A DNA stretch of 64,000 nt from UBA1876 sp003446665 (GTDB lineage Bacteria > Synergistota > Synergistia > Synergistales > Thermovirgaceae). Under the pieces are notes generated by a model. The model did no database searches. It had not been told where the DNA came from and saw only the letters and a program-made list of their open reading frames with translations. How positions within the stretch are numbered: the stretch's first letter is position 1; every line of letters begins with the position of its first letter. Location: the NCBI GenBank assembly GCA_040616305.1, contig CP159918.1, forward strand, positions 1,736,001 through 1,800,000, read 5' to 3'. Shown here piece after piece: positions 1-9,185 of this stretch. The position numbers and the translations under genes were made by a program.

Positions 1-1141
1 CGTGGACCGAGGGCGGCATGATGTCTTTATCCACCATTTGTTCTCTGGCGGAACGGCACAACTCGGCCATGGGAAAATCGTTGGGACACAGTATCTCGCA
101 AAGACCGCACAAGGCACAGGAATTGATCTTTTTGTTGGCCGTGCGGGAACCCTGGACTATCGCGAAATTGTTATATATTTCCCGGGCGTATGTCTTGGGA
201 TACCCTTTGTACTTTCCAAGAAAAACACATTCACGCACACAATAGCGACATTCACAGCCAATACACCTTCGAGCCTCTTCCACGAGATCGTTACTGGGCG
301 GAAGGGAAGGTACGTCATCCAGGGGTGTAAAAAGTTTTGTTTCCAGGGAGATCTCGCGCTCCCTTCCCGAAGTCAGGGAAGCCCCCTGCAGAAACCTATC
401 GATCGAATTGGCAGCACGTTTCCCGTCCGCAGCCTCCCAAACGGGTGAGTGTTTACCGTTGCGGACGAAACCGCCGGCGAAAACGCCTTTTGCCGAAGTT
501 TCGTAGGTAACGGGATCGACATCTTCCACGGCAAGGGAATCTGACCACAAGGGGTCATCGACACCTATGTAGGCCACTTCGCCTTCCTGAAGCCCCTTTT
601 TGAGAGGGTCGACCCCGGAGGATCTAATCGCACCCGTTTTTTCCAGAACATCCCACACCTTGACCAGTATTTCCTCTGGAAGAACCTCTTCCGGCAACGA
701 TAACAACCTGCCTCCAGGAATGTCGCCTTCAAAAACCATCTTCACGCCATACCCTTTTTTTGCAAGCTCGAAGGCACAAGTAATCGAAGAAAGCCCCCCG
801 CCGTAGATGCTTACCAATTTACCGGTGGAAGGAAACCGCAATGGGGGCTTACTCTCACCGGAACGCATCAGGCACTCACGTTCAAGCTTCCCCAAAGAAA
901 TAGCTCCACCTTTTTTAGAGAGGACGCATGCATCCTCACAGGGATGGTCACAAATACGGCCAAGTATTTCAGGAAAGGACATCGCTTTCGAGAGTACCTT
1001 TTTAGCTTCGTCAAACCGCCTTTCCGCCATGGCGGCACAGAAAGCGCGCACATCGACCTTGAGTGGGCACGCTGCCTGGCAGTAGGGAAGCTCTTCCTGG
1101 ATACAGCGCCGCTCCAGATCCCTGAGTTCATTACGTTCCAT
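1..1141 (-). CDS. Fe-S/flavin oxidoreductase, GltD-like (3' end off window)
   Basis: Reading on the minus strand from an ATG at 1141 (GGAGGTG ribosome site just upstream) stays open to the window edge, about 380 residues, so the C-terminus is missing. The N-terminus resembles the glutamate-synthase small-subunit Fe-S domain (CQAACPLKVDVRAF, then CDHPCEDACVL). A Rossmann-like segment with a poor dinucleotide motif (SIYGGGLSSITCAFELAKKG) follows, then paired 4Fe-4S motifs (CIGCECRYCVREC and CALCGLCEILCP). Such proteins pass electrons between NAD(P)H, flavin and Fe-S centres. It lies about 80 bases downstream of the Mop-type aldehyde oxidoreductase, separated by a hairpin, so it may be an electron-transfer partner; that role is inferred. 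The first FAD motif is weaker than in bona fide GltD. Confidence 0.75.
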   Translation of the reverse strand, partial: MERNELRDLERRCIQEELPYCQAACPLKVDVRAFCAAMAERRFDEAKKVLSKAMSFPEILGRICDHPCEDACVLSKKGGAISLGKLERECLMRSGESKPPLRFPSTGKLVSIYGGGLSSITCAFELAKKGYGVKMVFEGDIPGGRLLSLPEEVLPEEILVKVWDVLEKTGAIRSSGVDPLKKGLQEGEVAYIGVDDPLWSDSLAVEDVDPVTYETSAKGVFAGGFVRNGKHSPVWEAADGKRAANSIDRFLQGASLTSGREREISLETKLFTPLDDVPSLPPSNDLVEEARRCIGCECRYCVRECVFLGKYKGYPKTYAREIYNNFAIVQGSRTANKKINSCALCGLCEILCPNDFPMAELCRSAREQMVDKDIMPPSVH

Positions 1142-1167
1142 GTGCACCTCCAAAAGTACCAGGCAAA

Positions 1168-1207
1168 TTCAAAATGCTGCCCCGGCTCATGGTGAGTCGG
1201 GGCAGCA
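1168..1207 (-). terminator. Hairpin terminator between mop and the downstream oxidoreductase
   Basis: A 10-bp perfect stem (TGCTGCCCCG / CGGGGCAGCA) is followed on the minus strand by TTTTGAATTT. It lies directly after the mop stop codon and before the next gene, so it could end or attenuate the transcript. Confidence 0.65.
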
Positions 1208-1222
1208 CAGGCGGTAACGCTG

Positions 1223-3952
1223 TTAAACCCGTTCGCCCTTTAGTCCGGCGAGGATCTTCTCCGGATAGGCTGGCAGACGGTGGACCCTTACACCGCAGGC
1301 GTTATAGATGGCGTTTCCAATCGCGGCATGGGGACTGGTCAGCGGTAACTCCCCTACGCCCGCAGCACCGAAGGGACCGAATTCCCTGGGATAGTTCTCG
1401 AAATAGACTATCTCCATGTTATCAGCTATGTCCTTGATGTACGGGAAACCAGCCCCCACCAGTGTGGAGTGTTTATTTATGTCCTCGAAATCCTCCGACA
1501 GCGCAAGACCTATCCCTTGAGCCATTCCGCCGTATATCTGGCCGTCGGTAACCAGGCGATTGTTGACTTTGCCTATATCAGCCATGAGGGTCATTTTGTC
1601 CACGGTAACCTTCCCCGTCTCGGTATTAACAGAGACTTCCGCAAGAAAAACCCCGTACATGTAGACCACGAAAGGTTTGCCCTGACCTTTTTCGTCGCAG
1701 GCCACACCAGGAACGGTATACTTGCCCACGTATTTAAGGGGTTTCCCAGACTCTATGGCTTCTGCATGGTTCATGTAGGATCCGTCGGGTTTGCGGAGCG
1801 AATCCAGCATCTCCTTGCACGCGATGCGAATGGCGCTTCCAGTCATCACCTGTTGACGGGATCCACCCGAAGGCCCCGAATTCGGCGTTCTGGACGTATC
1901 GGGCCAGGTAAAGCGAATCCGGTCAGGCGTTATACCCATGGGCCGCAACGCTTCATGGGCTGTACCTACCATACCCATATCCGCTCCTTGTCCATGGTCC
2001 TCCCAGGCTGCCACGATGGTAACCGTGTCGTCGGGATTGAGAACGGCCCAGGCTTCGGAGCTGTCGGGGCCATCAAGACCGGAGCCGTAACAACCCAATG
2101 ATAGTCCTACTCCTTTTTTGATCTTGTCGGTAGATTCTTTTTTCGCTCTTTCCCTGGCTTCCTCGTATCTTGGTTTTATCGCCTCCAGCATTTCCGGGTA
2201 GCTGAAGACTTCAGGCTCCTGACCGCTCGGGTTCGTCGAACCAGGTCGGTAACAATTTTTATAGCGGATCTCCCAGGGGTCCATTCCGATCTTTTCGGCC
2301 AGCTCGTCCATCAGAAGTTCCGATGAGTAAAGGGATTGCGGTGAACCGTAGGCTCTGAAGGCTGAGCCCCAGGCGTGGTTGGTGCAAACCGTTCTGCCCG
2401 TCCCCTTGATATTGGGAATGTTGTACCCCGCACCCATAAACTGCGCACCACGCAAGGTGAGGAGATCGCCAAACTCCGAATAGGGGCCGTGGTCAACGTT
2501 GTAGTCCGTCTCCATGGCCATCAGTTTACCTTCCTCGTCGGCGGCAAATTTTATATTCACGAAGAAAGGAGATCGTTTGCCCGTGTAGGTCATGTGCTGG
2601 AAATAGTTGTACCTGAGGAAACAGGGCCTGCCCGTGGCCAGGGCCGCGGCTCCGACCAACGCCTCCATGGTGGGGCTGAACTTGTATCCGAAGGTGCCTC
2701 CCATGGGGTTGGACACCAGGGCTATCTTGTCGGGCTCAAGCCCGAGGCCCGGAGCTATCATAAAAAGGTGCAAATGAGCCCCTATGGTCTTCGAGTGGAT
2801 CTTGAGGACCCCGTCATCATCCATATAGGCAAAACCTACGTCTGGTTCGATGGTCATGTGAGGTTGTCTCTGGACGTAGAAATCGTCTTCCACCACGTAA
2901 GGTGCCTTTTCGAAAATGGGACGGGTGGGTTCGCCCTTTTCGAGATTCTGGATGTAGTAAATGTTCGGCGTTCCCGGGTGTATCTCCAAAGCATCTTCGG
3001 CCATAGCTGCCGGAGCGCTCATGTAGGCAGGCAGGACCTCTAGATCGACTTTGACTTTTCCGGCGGCAGCACAGGCGTTATCGTAAGTGTCGGCGCACAC
3101 TATGGCTATGGCATCACCGAACTGAAAGACTTTTTCGTCGCAAAGTATCGGTCTGTCCCAGCCGTCGCCCTTGTTCGACGGGAAAGTGATGAGGCCGGTT
3201 ATGCGGTTTTTACCCTTGATGTCCTTGTGCGTGACCACCTTGTATACTCCGGGCATTTTCTCGGCTTCCGATGTATCGATGCTTTTAATGTTGGCGTGGC
3301 TGACAGTAGCCTGCACAAGCGCAAGCTGAAGGGCGTTTTCGGGAAGCTTGAGCCCCAGGTCGGCGCCATAATCGAGGGTGCCTGTAACCTTGGCCACAGC
3401 GGTCGGTCTCGGGTAAGTGGTACCCCAGATTCGCCCGTCTTCGGGTTGTTTGAAGTCAAGTTTTGCTTCTTCCATTTCACCCCTTATGACCTTCGCCGCA
3501 TCCATCACTGCATCAACTATGGGAATGTAACCTGTGCAGCGACAGGCGTTTCGGTTTTCCTGGAACCATTCCCTGACCTCTTCCCTGGTGGGGGATGGAT
3601 TTGTGTCCAAAAGAGCTTTAGCGGAAACAATAAAACCAGGTGAGCAGAAGCCGCACTGCGCCGCACCGTGCTTGACAAAGGCCTTTTGCAGGGGATGCAT
3701 GTCCTCCGGAGAACCGATACCTTCTATGGTAGTTACGCAATCGCCGTCGTTGACCCTGTTGATCTTGAAGATGCACGACCGAACCAGTGCCCCGTTCAAG
3801 ATTACATTGCAGGCACCGCAGTGTCCCATCCCGCAACCTACTTTTGTTCCCGTCAGGCCCATCTGCTCCCGCAAAACCTTCGCAAGGGTATCTCCCCCGT
3901 TGACTATTACATTGCGCTCGACCCCGTTGACAAAGAAACGCTTCTGGATCAC
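1223..3952 (-). CDS. mop: Molybdenum aldehyde oxidoreductase (Mop type, xanthine oxidase family)
   Basis: Oxidises aldehydes to carboxylic acids with a molybdopterin cofactor and two [2Fe-2S] centres; cytoplasmic. The 909-residue single chain matches the length and order of the Desulfovibrio gigas enzyme (907 aa). A plant-ferredoxin-type cluster is bound by Cys40, 45, 48 and 60 (VGCGMGHCGAC), a second cluster by CGFCSPGF and CRCTGY near 100-139, and the large Mo-binding part follows. The catalytic glutamate lies in GVGELPLTSPHAA near the C-terminus, and GPSGGSRQQVMTG matches the cofactor-binding region. The start is GTG, with a GGGAG site upstream. It is probably transcribed with the Fe-S/flavin gene downstream. 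In amino-acid fermenters such enzymes deal with aldehydes derived from keto acids; the exact substrate is not visible. Confidence 0.93.
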   Translation of the reverse strand: MIQKRFFVNGVERNVIVNGGDTLAKVLREQMGLTGTKVGCGMGHCGACNVILNGALVRSCIFKINRVNDGDCVTTIEGIGSPEDMHPLQKAFVKHGAAQCGFCSPGFIVSAKALLDTNPSPTREEVREWFQENRNACRCTGYIPIVDAVMDAAKVIRGEMEEAKLDFKQPEDGRIWGTTYPRPTAVAKVTGTLDYGADLGLKLPENALQLALVQATVSHANIKSIDTSEAEKMPGVYKVVTHKDIKGKNRITGLITFPSNKGDGWDRPILCDEKVFQFGDAIAIVCADTYDNACAAAGKVKVDLEVLPAYMSAPAAMAEDALEIHPGTPNIYYIQNLEKGEPTRPIFEKAPYVVEDDFYVQRQPHMTIEPDVGFAYMDDDGVLKIHSKTIGAHLHLFMIAPGLGLEPDKIALVSNPMGGTFGYKFSPTMEALVGAAALATGRPCFLRYNYFQHMTYTGKRSPFFVNIKFAADEEGKLMAMETDYNVDHGPYSEFGDLLTLRGAQFMGAGYNIPNIKGTGRTVCTNHAWGSAFRAYGSPQSLYSSELLMDELAEKIGMDPWEIRYKNCYRPGSTNPSGQEPEVFSYPEMLEAIKPRYEEARERAKKESTDKIKKGVGLSLGCYGSGLDGPDSSEAWAVLNPDDTVTIVAAWEDHGQGADMGMVGTAHEALRPMGITPDRIRFTWPDTSRTPNSGPSGGSRQQVMTGSAIRIACKEMLDSLRKPDGSYMNHAEAIESGKPLKYVGKYTVPGVACDEKGQGKPFVVYMYGVFLAEVSVNTETGKVTVDKMTLMADIGKVNNRLVTDGQIYGGMAQGIGLALSEDFEDINKHSTLVGAGFPYIKDIADNMEIVYFENYPREFGPFGAAGVGELPLTSPHAAIGNAIYNACGVRVHRLPAYPEKILAGLKGERV

Positions 3953-4614
3953 TTCTCGTCAGCTCCCTTCAAATTTCTTCATCCCAACCCTGTACTTTCC
4001 TCGTTCATCTCGCTCAAAAGTCACACCAAAGCCCTTGCGTTTTTCATGAAACCTCGGTGCTGCGCGAGAGAGGAACCTATCATTACGTTTCTTTTGTATT
4101 TTCTCCGTCGCTATCCGGTATTTCCAAAAATGCGCGGCAAGTCCTGATATCTTTTTAAAATTTAAGTAAATATTTCTTTACCTTATTTATCCTGGTGCGT
4201 GTTGAAACAATTTTCTAACAGTCAGATTGAATTGTCAAATTTTTCTGAAAAATGCAACAATGTTGCGAAACGGCAATTTGTCGGGATTCCCGGCAATAGG
4301 GTAATTGGTCTTTATTCTTGTATATACTATAAATTATATATTATATATACACGAGGATACGTTTTCTCCAATGGGAGAGAGGTTATCAACTCAACTTTGG
4401 CAACCTTTGTTATCGCGATTAATATTTTTAATCGTATGCATGCATTTTTTGAACACTTTGTTGTTTTCCTATAGAATACTTTTATCCGGTGTTTTGTTAG
4501 GAAACAGACGTAACTGAGTCTGCACCTCTTTTGGCGGTAAAGGCCTTCCATAAGTTTTCTTGTAACTTGTGGATTTTCGGTTTTTATCTTCCTACCTTGA
4601 AAGGAGCTGGTTTT
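3953..4614. other. Divergent intergenic region, no gene seen
   Basis: A 660-base spacer separates two divergent genes. It is strikingly AT-rich at 4150-4460, with an alternating TA run around 4318-4352. A TTGAAC / TATAGAAT pair near 4447-4475, about 15 bp apart, is a weak candidate promoter for the rightward gene. I see no convincing coding frame or structured RNA. Confidence 0.4.
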
Positions 4615-5535
4615 TTGAGGAAGTTCCACTCAATGATTGCCGTTTTCGCGTGTGTTTTTACTATGGCGTTCTCCGCTTTTTGGGGTACCGCTATGGCGTC
4701 GACAAACCCTATGGACTACGAGGGCGTGATTCATGTCGGGGGACAACAGTATAACGAACCTGCCATCCTCACATGGATGGCCAAATTGCTAATAGAGAAC
4801 CACACCGGTCTCCAGGCCGAGGCTAACGTCAACTTCGTAGCGTCAGCGGTAGTTCACCAGGCGATGGTTTCCGGGAATATAGATATCTATCCGAGTTGGA
4901 CGGGAACCATGCTCACGGGGATTCTCCACTACGACGGGCCTAACCTTTACGATCCTGAGAAGTCGTTCGAGACCGTGAAATCGGCTTTCGAGAAACGGTA
5001 CAACGCCACCTGGCTGCGCCCGTTTGGGTTCAACAACACTTACGTTTTTGCGGTAAAAAGAGAAACCGCCGAAAAATACGGACTCGAAACCTGTTCGGAT
5101 CTCAAAGCCGTGGCATCGGAATGGAAACTTGGAACGGATGAGAATTTCGATGTGCGGCCCGATGGCTATCCCGGATGGTCCGACACCTACGGCGTTGATT
5201 TTAAAGAGGTGCGGCCGATGCAGTATTCGATGATGTACCTGGCCATAACAAAAGACGAGGTGGACGCAATCGTCGCCTACAGCACAGACTCGCGCATAGG
5301 CAAACTCAACCTGAAGATGCTTGAGGACGACCTCTATTATTTTCCCGACTACCACGCGGCCTACGTAGTTCGACAGGATATACTGAGAAAGTACCCTGCG
5401 CTTAAGGATATACTCGAGCTTCTTAGCGGCAGAATCGACGAAGAGACTATGTCGGCTCTCAACGGTCGTCACGATGACGGCGGGGAGGCCGAAGATATCG
5501 CGAGGGACTTTCTGCGGGAGCAAGGACTTATCTAA
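4615..5535 (+). CDS. Glycine betaine/osmoprotectant ABC substrate-binding protein (OpuAC/OsmF type)
   Basis: Periplasmic or lipid-associated receptor that would deliver quaternary ammonium compounds to an ABC importer. I place the start at the TTG at 4615, preceded by AAAGGAGCTGG, which gives a normal signal peptide (MRKFHSMIAVFACVFTMAFS) ending at an AMAS cleavage site. The mature part shows OpuAC-family features: an early VGGQQYNEPAILTWM segment, FVASAVVHQAMVSGNIDIYP, and YPGWSDTYGV. Length (about 306 aa) is normal. No permease or ATPase gene is beside it: it is a single gene ending in a strong terminator, so it must work with a transporter encoded elsewhere. Osmoprotectant specificity is a family inference. 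Confidence 0.82.
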   Translation: MRKFHSMIAVFACVFTMAFSAFWGTAMASTNPMDYEGVIHVGGQQYNEPAILTWMAKLLIENHTGLQAEANVNFVASAVVHQAMVSGNIDIYPSWTGTMLTGILHYDGPNLYDPEKSFETVKSAFEKRYNATWLRPFGFNNTYVFAVKRETAEKYGLETCSDLKAVASEWKLGTDENFDVRPDGYPGWSDTYGVDFKEVRPMQYSMMYLAITKDEVDAIVAYSTDSRIGKLNLKMLEDDLYYFPDYHAAYVVRQDILRKYPALKDILELLSGRIDEETMSALNGRHDDGGEAEDIARDFLREQGLI

Positions 5536-5560
5536 AAACGCAGAACCAAGACAAACATGT

Positions 5561-5603
5561 CGAGGCCGGTCATTAGAAAACAATGACCGGCCTCGACTTT
5601 TTT
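5561..5603 (+). terminator. Strong intrinsic terminator
   Basis: A 14-bp stem (CGAGGCCGGTCATT / AATGACCGGCCTCG) with a 7-base loop is followed by ACTTTTTTC. It ends the betaine-binding protein transcript. Its reverse complement could also serve the leftward nik operon, though the T-run is weaker on that side. Confidence 0.85.
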
Positions 5604-5665
5604 CGTATGATACCGGGAACTTTTATTTGAATGCCCTACCACATAAAGATTAGACCTGATGTGAG

Positions 5666-6331
5666 TCAGACATTTATCAGTATCCCGTTTTCAAGACAGT
5701 ACGCGGATGAGGTAATCTTTTCAAGAAACCCTGCGTCGTGGGATGCCACCAGCAGGGCGGCTTGAGTGGAAACAAGAATATCTTCAAGTATCTCACGGGC
5801 GCCTTCATCCAGGTCGCCTGTAGGTTCATCCAAAAGAAGCGCTTCAGGGTCCATCGCCAAAAGTGCAGCCAGGGCGCCCAGCCTTTTCTGTCCGCCGGAA
5901 AGGGTATGAGGAGGCGCGTCAGCAAAACGTTCCAGCTTTACGATGCGCAGGGTCTCAAAGGCTTTTTCCCTCGCGTCTTCTGCCTTAAAACCCAGGTTGA
6001 GCGGCCCAAAGGCAATATCTTCAAGCAGGGTCGGACAGAAAAGCTGGTCCTCCGGATCCTGAAAGAGAAACCCCACGGCTTTCCTGAGTTCTCCCAGGGT
6101 TCGCCTGTCGTTCGACGCGGATTTTCCCCGGAAGAACACCTCTCCGCCGGAAGGTTTTTTGAGCCCCATGATTACACGGAAAAGAGTGGTTTTCCCCGCG
6201 CCGTTTCGTCCCCACAAGGCGACCTTCTGCCCGGGCGAAAGCTTCAGGTTGACCCCTTTCAGTACGGGTTTGCTCCCGTTATAGGAAAAATAGAGGTCCC
6301 TCGTTTCAAGCAAAAGGCTGAGACAAGTCAT
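5666..6331 (-). CDS. nikO: Nickel/cobalt ECF transporter ATP-binding protein
   Basis: ATPase that powers the ECF nickel/cobalt importer. Motifs in order: Walker A GRNGAGKT (residues 41-48), Q-loop FQDPEDQLF, signature LSGGQKR, Walker B ALLLDEPTGDLD and switch ASHD. The ATG at 6331 overlaps the stop of nikQ as ATGA, implying translational coupling, so I reject a longer upstream reading that lies inside nikQ. At 221 residues it is shorter than most CbiO/NikO proteins (about 270), mainly from a lean C-terminal end, but all ATPase motifs are present. Confidence 0.9.
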   Translation of the reverse strand: MTCLSLLLETRDLYFSYNGSKPVLKGVNLKLSPGQKVALWGRNGAGKTTLFRVIMGLKKPSGGEVFFRGKSASNDRRTLGELRKAVGFLFQDPEDQLFCPTLLEDIAFGPLNLGFKAEDAREKAFETLRIVKLERFADAPPHTLSGGQKRLGALAALLAMDPEALLLDEPTGDLDEGAREILEDILVSTQAALLVASHDAGFLEKITSSAYCLENGILINV

Positions 6332-7065
6332 ACAAGGAAACACCCTGCCACCAGAGCGAAGAACACCGACAGCGCTGCTATCTGGACAGGCTTGATGCTT
6401 TTGGTGGTTTCCAGGGTCGGAAAAGTCGCGCTGAAGCCGCGAAGTTCCATTGCCTCCGTTACCCTTTCGGCCCTCTGGAAAGATTTGAGAAAAAGGCATC
6501 CCATAAGGTTACCGTAGCTTTTCAGCGAATGCAGGTTCAAGCCGGGGGTAAAACCCCTTAGCACCATTGCTTCGTTGATGCGGGCGGCTTCCTCGAAAAG
6601 AACATGGCTGTAACGGTAGGTGAAGTGAAAAATCAGGACTAGTTTTTCAGGAAGGCGAAAACAACGCAGGGCACGCATTATTTCATGGGGCTTACTCGTT
6701 CCAAGCAGCGCCAAAAAACCGATCACGGCTGCATGGCTCCTTAAGGTAATCGTAAAAGCCAATACGAGGCCTTCCTTCGAGAGTGCAAGGGGACCGATGA
6801 AAACGGATTTGTCCACTCCCGAAAGGGGAAGGGTAACCCATAGCAAAAGGAGGATTCCGTCAAGGGCGGCGAGCCGCTTCAGCAACGAAAGAGGAGAAAT
6901 GCCGCCGAAAAAGGCAAGGAAAAGGGAAAGTCCAAGAAGGGCGGTCAGTGTGCCCCATTCGCCGGCAATGGCCACGGAAAGCGCGAAAATCGCGGCAAAA
7001 GCGACCTTGATCCGAGCATCGGTGCGGTGCAAAAGCGATCTGCCTGCATTCGGTATTTCTGCCAT
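6328..7065 (-). CDS. nikQ: Nickel/cobalt ECF transporter transmembrane T component
   Basis: Integral membrane coupling protein of the ECF transporter (CbiQ/NikQ family), 245 aa. The chain alternates hydrophobic helices with the conserved cytoplasmic coupling segment, seen here as FRLPEKLVLIFHFTYRYSHV and EAMELRGF. It sits between nikL and nikO in the usual order and is preceded by AGGAGG at good spacing. It links ATP hydrolysis by the ATPase to substrate movement through NikM. Confidence 0.9.
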   Translation of the reverse strand: MAEIPNAGRSLLHRTDARIKVAFAAIFALSVAIAGEWGTLTALLGLSLFLAFFGGISPLSLLKRLAALDGILLLLWVTLPLSGVDKSVFIGPLALSKEGLVLAFTITLRSHAAVIGFLALLGTSKPHEIMRALRCFRLPEKLVLIFHFTYRYSHVLFEEAARINEAMVLRGFTPGLNLHSLKSYGNLMGCLFLKSFQRAERVTEAMELRGFSATFPTLETTKSIKPVQIAALSVFFALVAGCFLV

Positions 7066-7080
7066 AAAAGAACCGGCCTC

Positions 7081-7701
7081 CTAACCTTTTTTTCGTTCTT
7101 TCCTATTTAACGCCCAAAGCGCCACGCCAATGAGGCCTGCGATATAACCTATTCCTCCTGCTATCTCGGTTATACCAGGTTTCGCGAGCTGCCTATTCAG
7201 CCTGAGGATCTCTTTTTTCAGGGGTTCCAGCTCTTCTTTTGCGACCTTGCGAATGGCCCTCTCGATTTCTTCAATGGTCATTCCGGACATATCGCCAAGT
7301 CTGTTCTCACCATTTTCCTCCGTCGTGGTTGTTTCTTCGTGCAGGCTTCCTTCTTCTGCACCAGTTAAGGCCAGATCCATTTCACCACGGTGCCCGGCTC
7401 CGGCGTAGACCACCACCGACAAGTTCCCCCTTTTTCCGAAAAGAGGAAGTGAAAACCTGCCTTCCCTGTCGGTAAAGCTTTCTGCCAGGACTTTTCCTGA
7501 GTCCTCTCGCAACTTGACGACCGAGTCTTTCACAGGTGATCCGTCGTTAAAATAAGCCTCTCCAATCACGGCATCCCCGTCGACATAGGCGAAGACGTTA
7601 AGCCTGTGTGCTTCGGCGGGGTTACCAAAAAGAGCAATCGACACAATCATGACAAAAACAAACGCACTCTGGCGCATTCGGAATAAACGGGAAAGCTTCA
7701 T
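7081..7701 (-). CDS. nikL: Nickel ECF transporter accessory component NikL
   Basis: 206-residue exported protein with a signal peptide (FVFVMIVSIALFGNPAEA), a beta-rich extracellular domain starting AHRLNVFAYVDGDAVIGEAYF, a charged helical stretch (about 125-165) and one C-terminal transmembrane helix (ITEIAGGIGYIAGLIGVALW). This domain plan is that of NikL/CbiL accessory proteins, which help the NikM core capture nickel outside the membrane. The ATG overlaps the nikM stop (ATGA). With NikK it argues for nickel rather than cobalt. Confidence 0.8.
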   Translation of the reverse strand: MKLSRLFRMRQSAFVFVMIVSIALFGNPAEAHRLNVFAYVDGDAVIGEAYFNDGSPVKDSVVKLREDSGKVLAESFTDREGRFSLPLFGKRGNLSVVVYAGAGHRGEMDLALTGAEEGSLHEETTTTEENGENRLGDMSGMTIEEIERAIRKVAKEELEPLKKEILRLNRQLAKPGITEIAGGIGYIAGLIGVALWALNRKERKKG

Positions 7702-8318
7702 ATGTCGCCACTGCTCCCGTCATCTTGAATTCCCAAAAACCTCGGCGCGGCCTTCCATATCGAGGAGACAATAAACGCCGTGATCACACCTTCGACAAGC
7801 GCTACCGGCATATTGGCACTAATCAATACGAATGCCGTCGACCGGAAAATTTCACCTTGCGAGGCCAGGGCGGCCGATACACCCACGGCAGCACCTATAA
7901 CTCCGCCGCAGCCGGCCAAAAAACCGCAAAACGCTGGAGAGACACGCTTTTTTAAAAGATATCGTCCTACCAGGCCGAAAAGAACCCCCGGCAGAGCCAT
8001 TGCCGTAGTGTTTACGCCCAAAACGACAAGTCCTCCGAACTGGAAAAGAACAGCTTGCAGCAAAAGGGCCGCGACATAAGCCGGAAAAAGGGAGAACCCC
8101 AACAATATACCTCCCAGGCCGTTTAGGATAAGGTGAACGCTTGAGACTCCAAGGTTAACGTGAATTAACGAGCATACGAACAAAGCCGCGGAGACGATCC
8201 CGCACCTCTGGACCGCCTCAAAGGACAACTTTTTTATTCCGTAGGCGGTGCCTGTCAAGGCGACAGCTGCTCCTGCGACAAGCACCGGTGCGGATAGAAC
8301 GCCTTCAGCAATGTGCAA
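7698..8318 (-). CDS. nikM: Nickel/cobalt ECF transporter substrate-capture protein (S component)
   Basis: CbiM/NikM family, 206 aa. The N-terminus MHIAEGVLS supplies the conserved metal-binding Met-His-Ile motif, in which the free amino group and His2 coordinate the ion. Several transmembrane helices follow, with a second conserved His in VCSLIHVNLGVSSVHLILNG. It lies between nikK and nikL. The start gives exactly the mature metal-binding N-terminus, so it is certain. Confidence 0.93.
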   Translation of the reverse strand: MHIAEGVLSAPVLVAGAAVALTGTAYGIKKLSFEAVQRCGIVSAALFVCSLIHVNLGVSSVHLILNGLGGILLGFSLFPAYVAALLLQAVLFQFGGLVVLGVNTTAMALPGVLFGLVGRYLLKKRVSPAFCGFLAGCGGVIGAAVGVSAALASQGEIFRSTAFVLISANMPVALVEGVITAFIVSSIWKAAPRFLGIQDDGSSGDI

Positions 8319-8323
8319 GAATA

Positions 8324-9100
8324 TTACCTCGCTTTTTCTGCATACACCCAGATAACCGCTCCAAGTTCGACCGGAGCTTCTTCACCCGAGGGGCTTTTCA
8401 TCCTTTCGGGCGCCTCGGTCAGGGCCGCGAAACCCCACCATCCGGCCCATGGAATAGCCCAGGAAAAAACGCCCTTATCGTCGGTCCGTGTAACCTGGGT
8501 TAGTAAGGGGTCCGACGGAGCCTTGACCTTTGAGTCCGTATTGTAAAACTCCACTTCAACATAGGCGTTTCCCACCGGCTTGCCATCCACGATGAAACGT
8601 CCCGTGAAAAGGTTTCCTTCCCAAAGCCCGTAAGGCCGCGTCAAGGGTATTATCTCCGCACGAAGTCCGACGGGTTCGTCCCAGCCTTCTTCCATGCCGA
8701 AGGCGTTCACAACGGTCTTGGCGTAATGGATGATATAGCATCCTTCAGAAGGCTCCCAGTATGGGACAGGTTCCACGTAGAATATATGATCACCGGGGCG
8801 TTTGATCTCGAAGGCGCTTTCCCACGATTTAAGTCCTTCGCTTGTCGATCTTTTTTCCAGCAATGGAAGGAAGTCTGTTTTTTCGCCCCGGGCCAAAAGG
8901 CCGAACGAAATGGGTTTTTCCATGTCCATCAATATTTGCTCAAAGGGATGGGTAAACTCCAGTCTCAGGTAAACGGAACGGTTTTCGCCGTGGGATATTA
9001 TCGAATCACCAGGAAGTATTACCTGAAAATGCGCGAAAGCAGGGGGGCAAAAAAAGAATATCAAGGCGAGGAAAGAAAACAGTTTCAAACATCGAGACAT
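8324..9100 (-). CDS. nikK: Nickel ECF transporter extracytoplasmic component (DUF4198)
   Basis: Exported protein with a signal peptide (CLKLFSFLALIFFFCPPAFA) and a mature chain beginning AHFQVILPG, typical of DUF4198/NikK proteins. It is rich in aromatic residues and carries a beta-sandwich-like C-terminal part. It is the first gene of the nik operon. I choose the ATG at 9100, preceded by GGCGGAG; an in-frame ATG at 9133 lacks a good ribosome site and would leave a very short leader. NikK is thought to bind or hand over nickel outside the membrane. Confidence 0.8.
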   Translation of the reverse strand: MSRCLKLFSFLALIFFFCPPAFAHFQVILPGDSIISHGENRSVYLRLEFTHPFEQILMDMEKPISFGLLARGEKTDFLPLLEKRSTSEGLKSWESAFEIKRPGDHIFYVEPVPYWEPSEGCYIIHYAKTVVNAFGMEEGWDEPVGLRAEIIPLTRPYGLWEGNLFTGRFIVDGKPVGNAYVEVEFYNTDSKVKAPSDPLLTQVTRTDDKGVFSWAIPWAGWWGFAALTEAPERMKSPSGEEAPVELGAVIWVYAEKAR

Positions 9101-9156
9101 GCGAACTCCGCCTTCCGAAGGTATTTGAGACATCCGTGTTACGATATCCCGGAAAA

Positions 9157-9185
9157 ATAATACGCTTTTTCATTCACAAAGTCAA
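9157..9185 (-). promoter_or_regulatory. Sigma-70 promoter of the nik operon
   Basis: On the minus strand TTGACT and TATTAT are separated by exactly 17 bp, about 57 bases upstream of the nikK start. No NikR-like palindrome was obvious next to it. Confidence 0.75.

Noticed and set aside
2375..3043. 222-codon frame opposite mop
   Set aside because: Shadow of the aldehyde oxidoreductase; no family resemblance.
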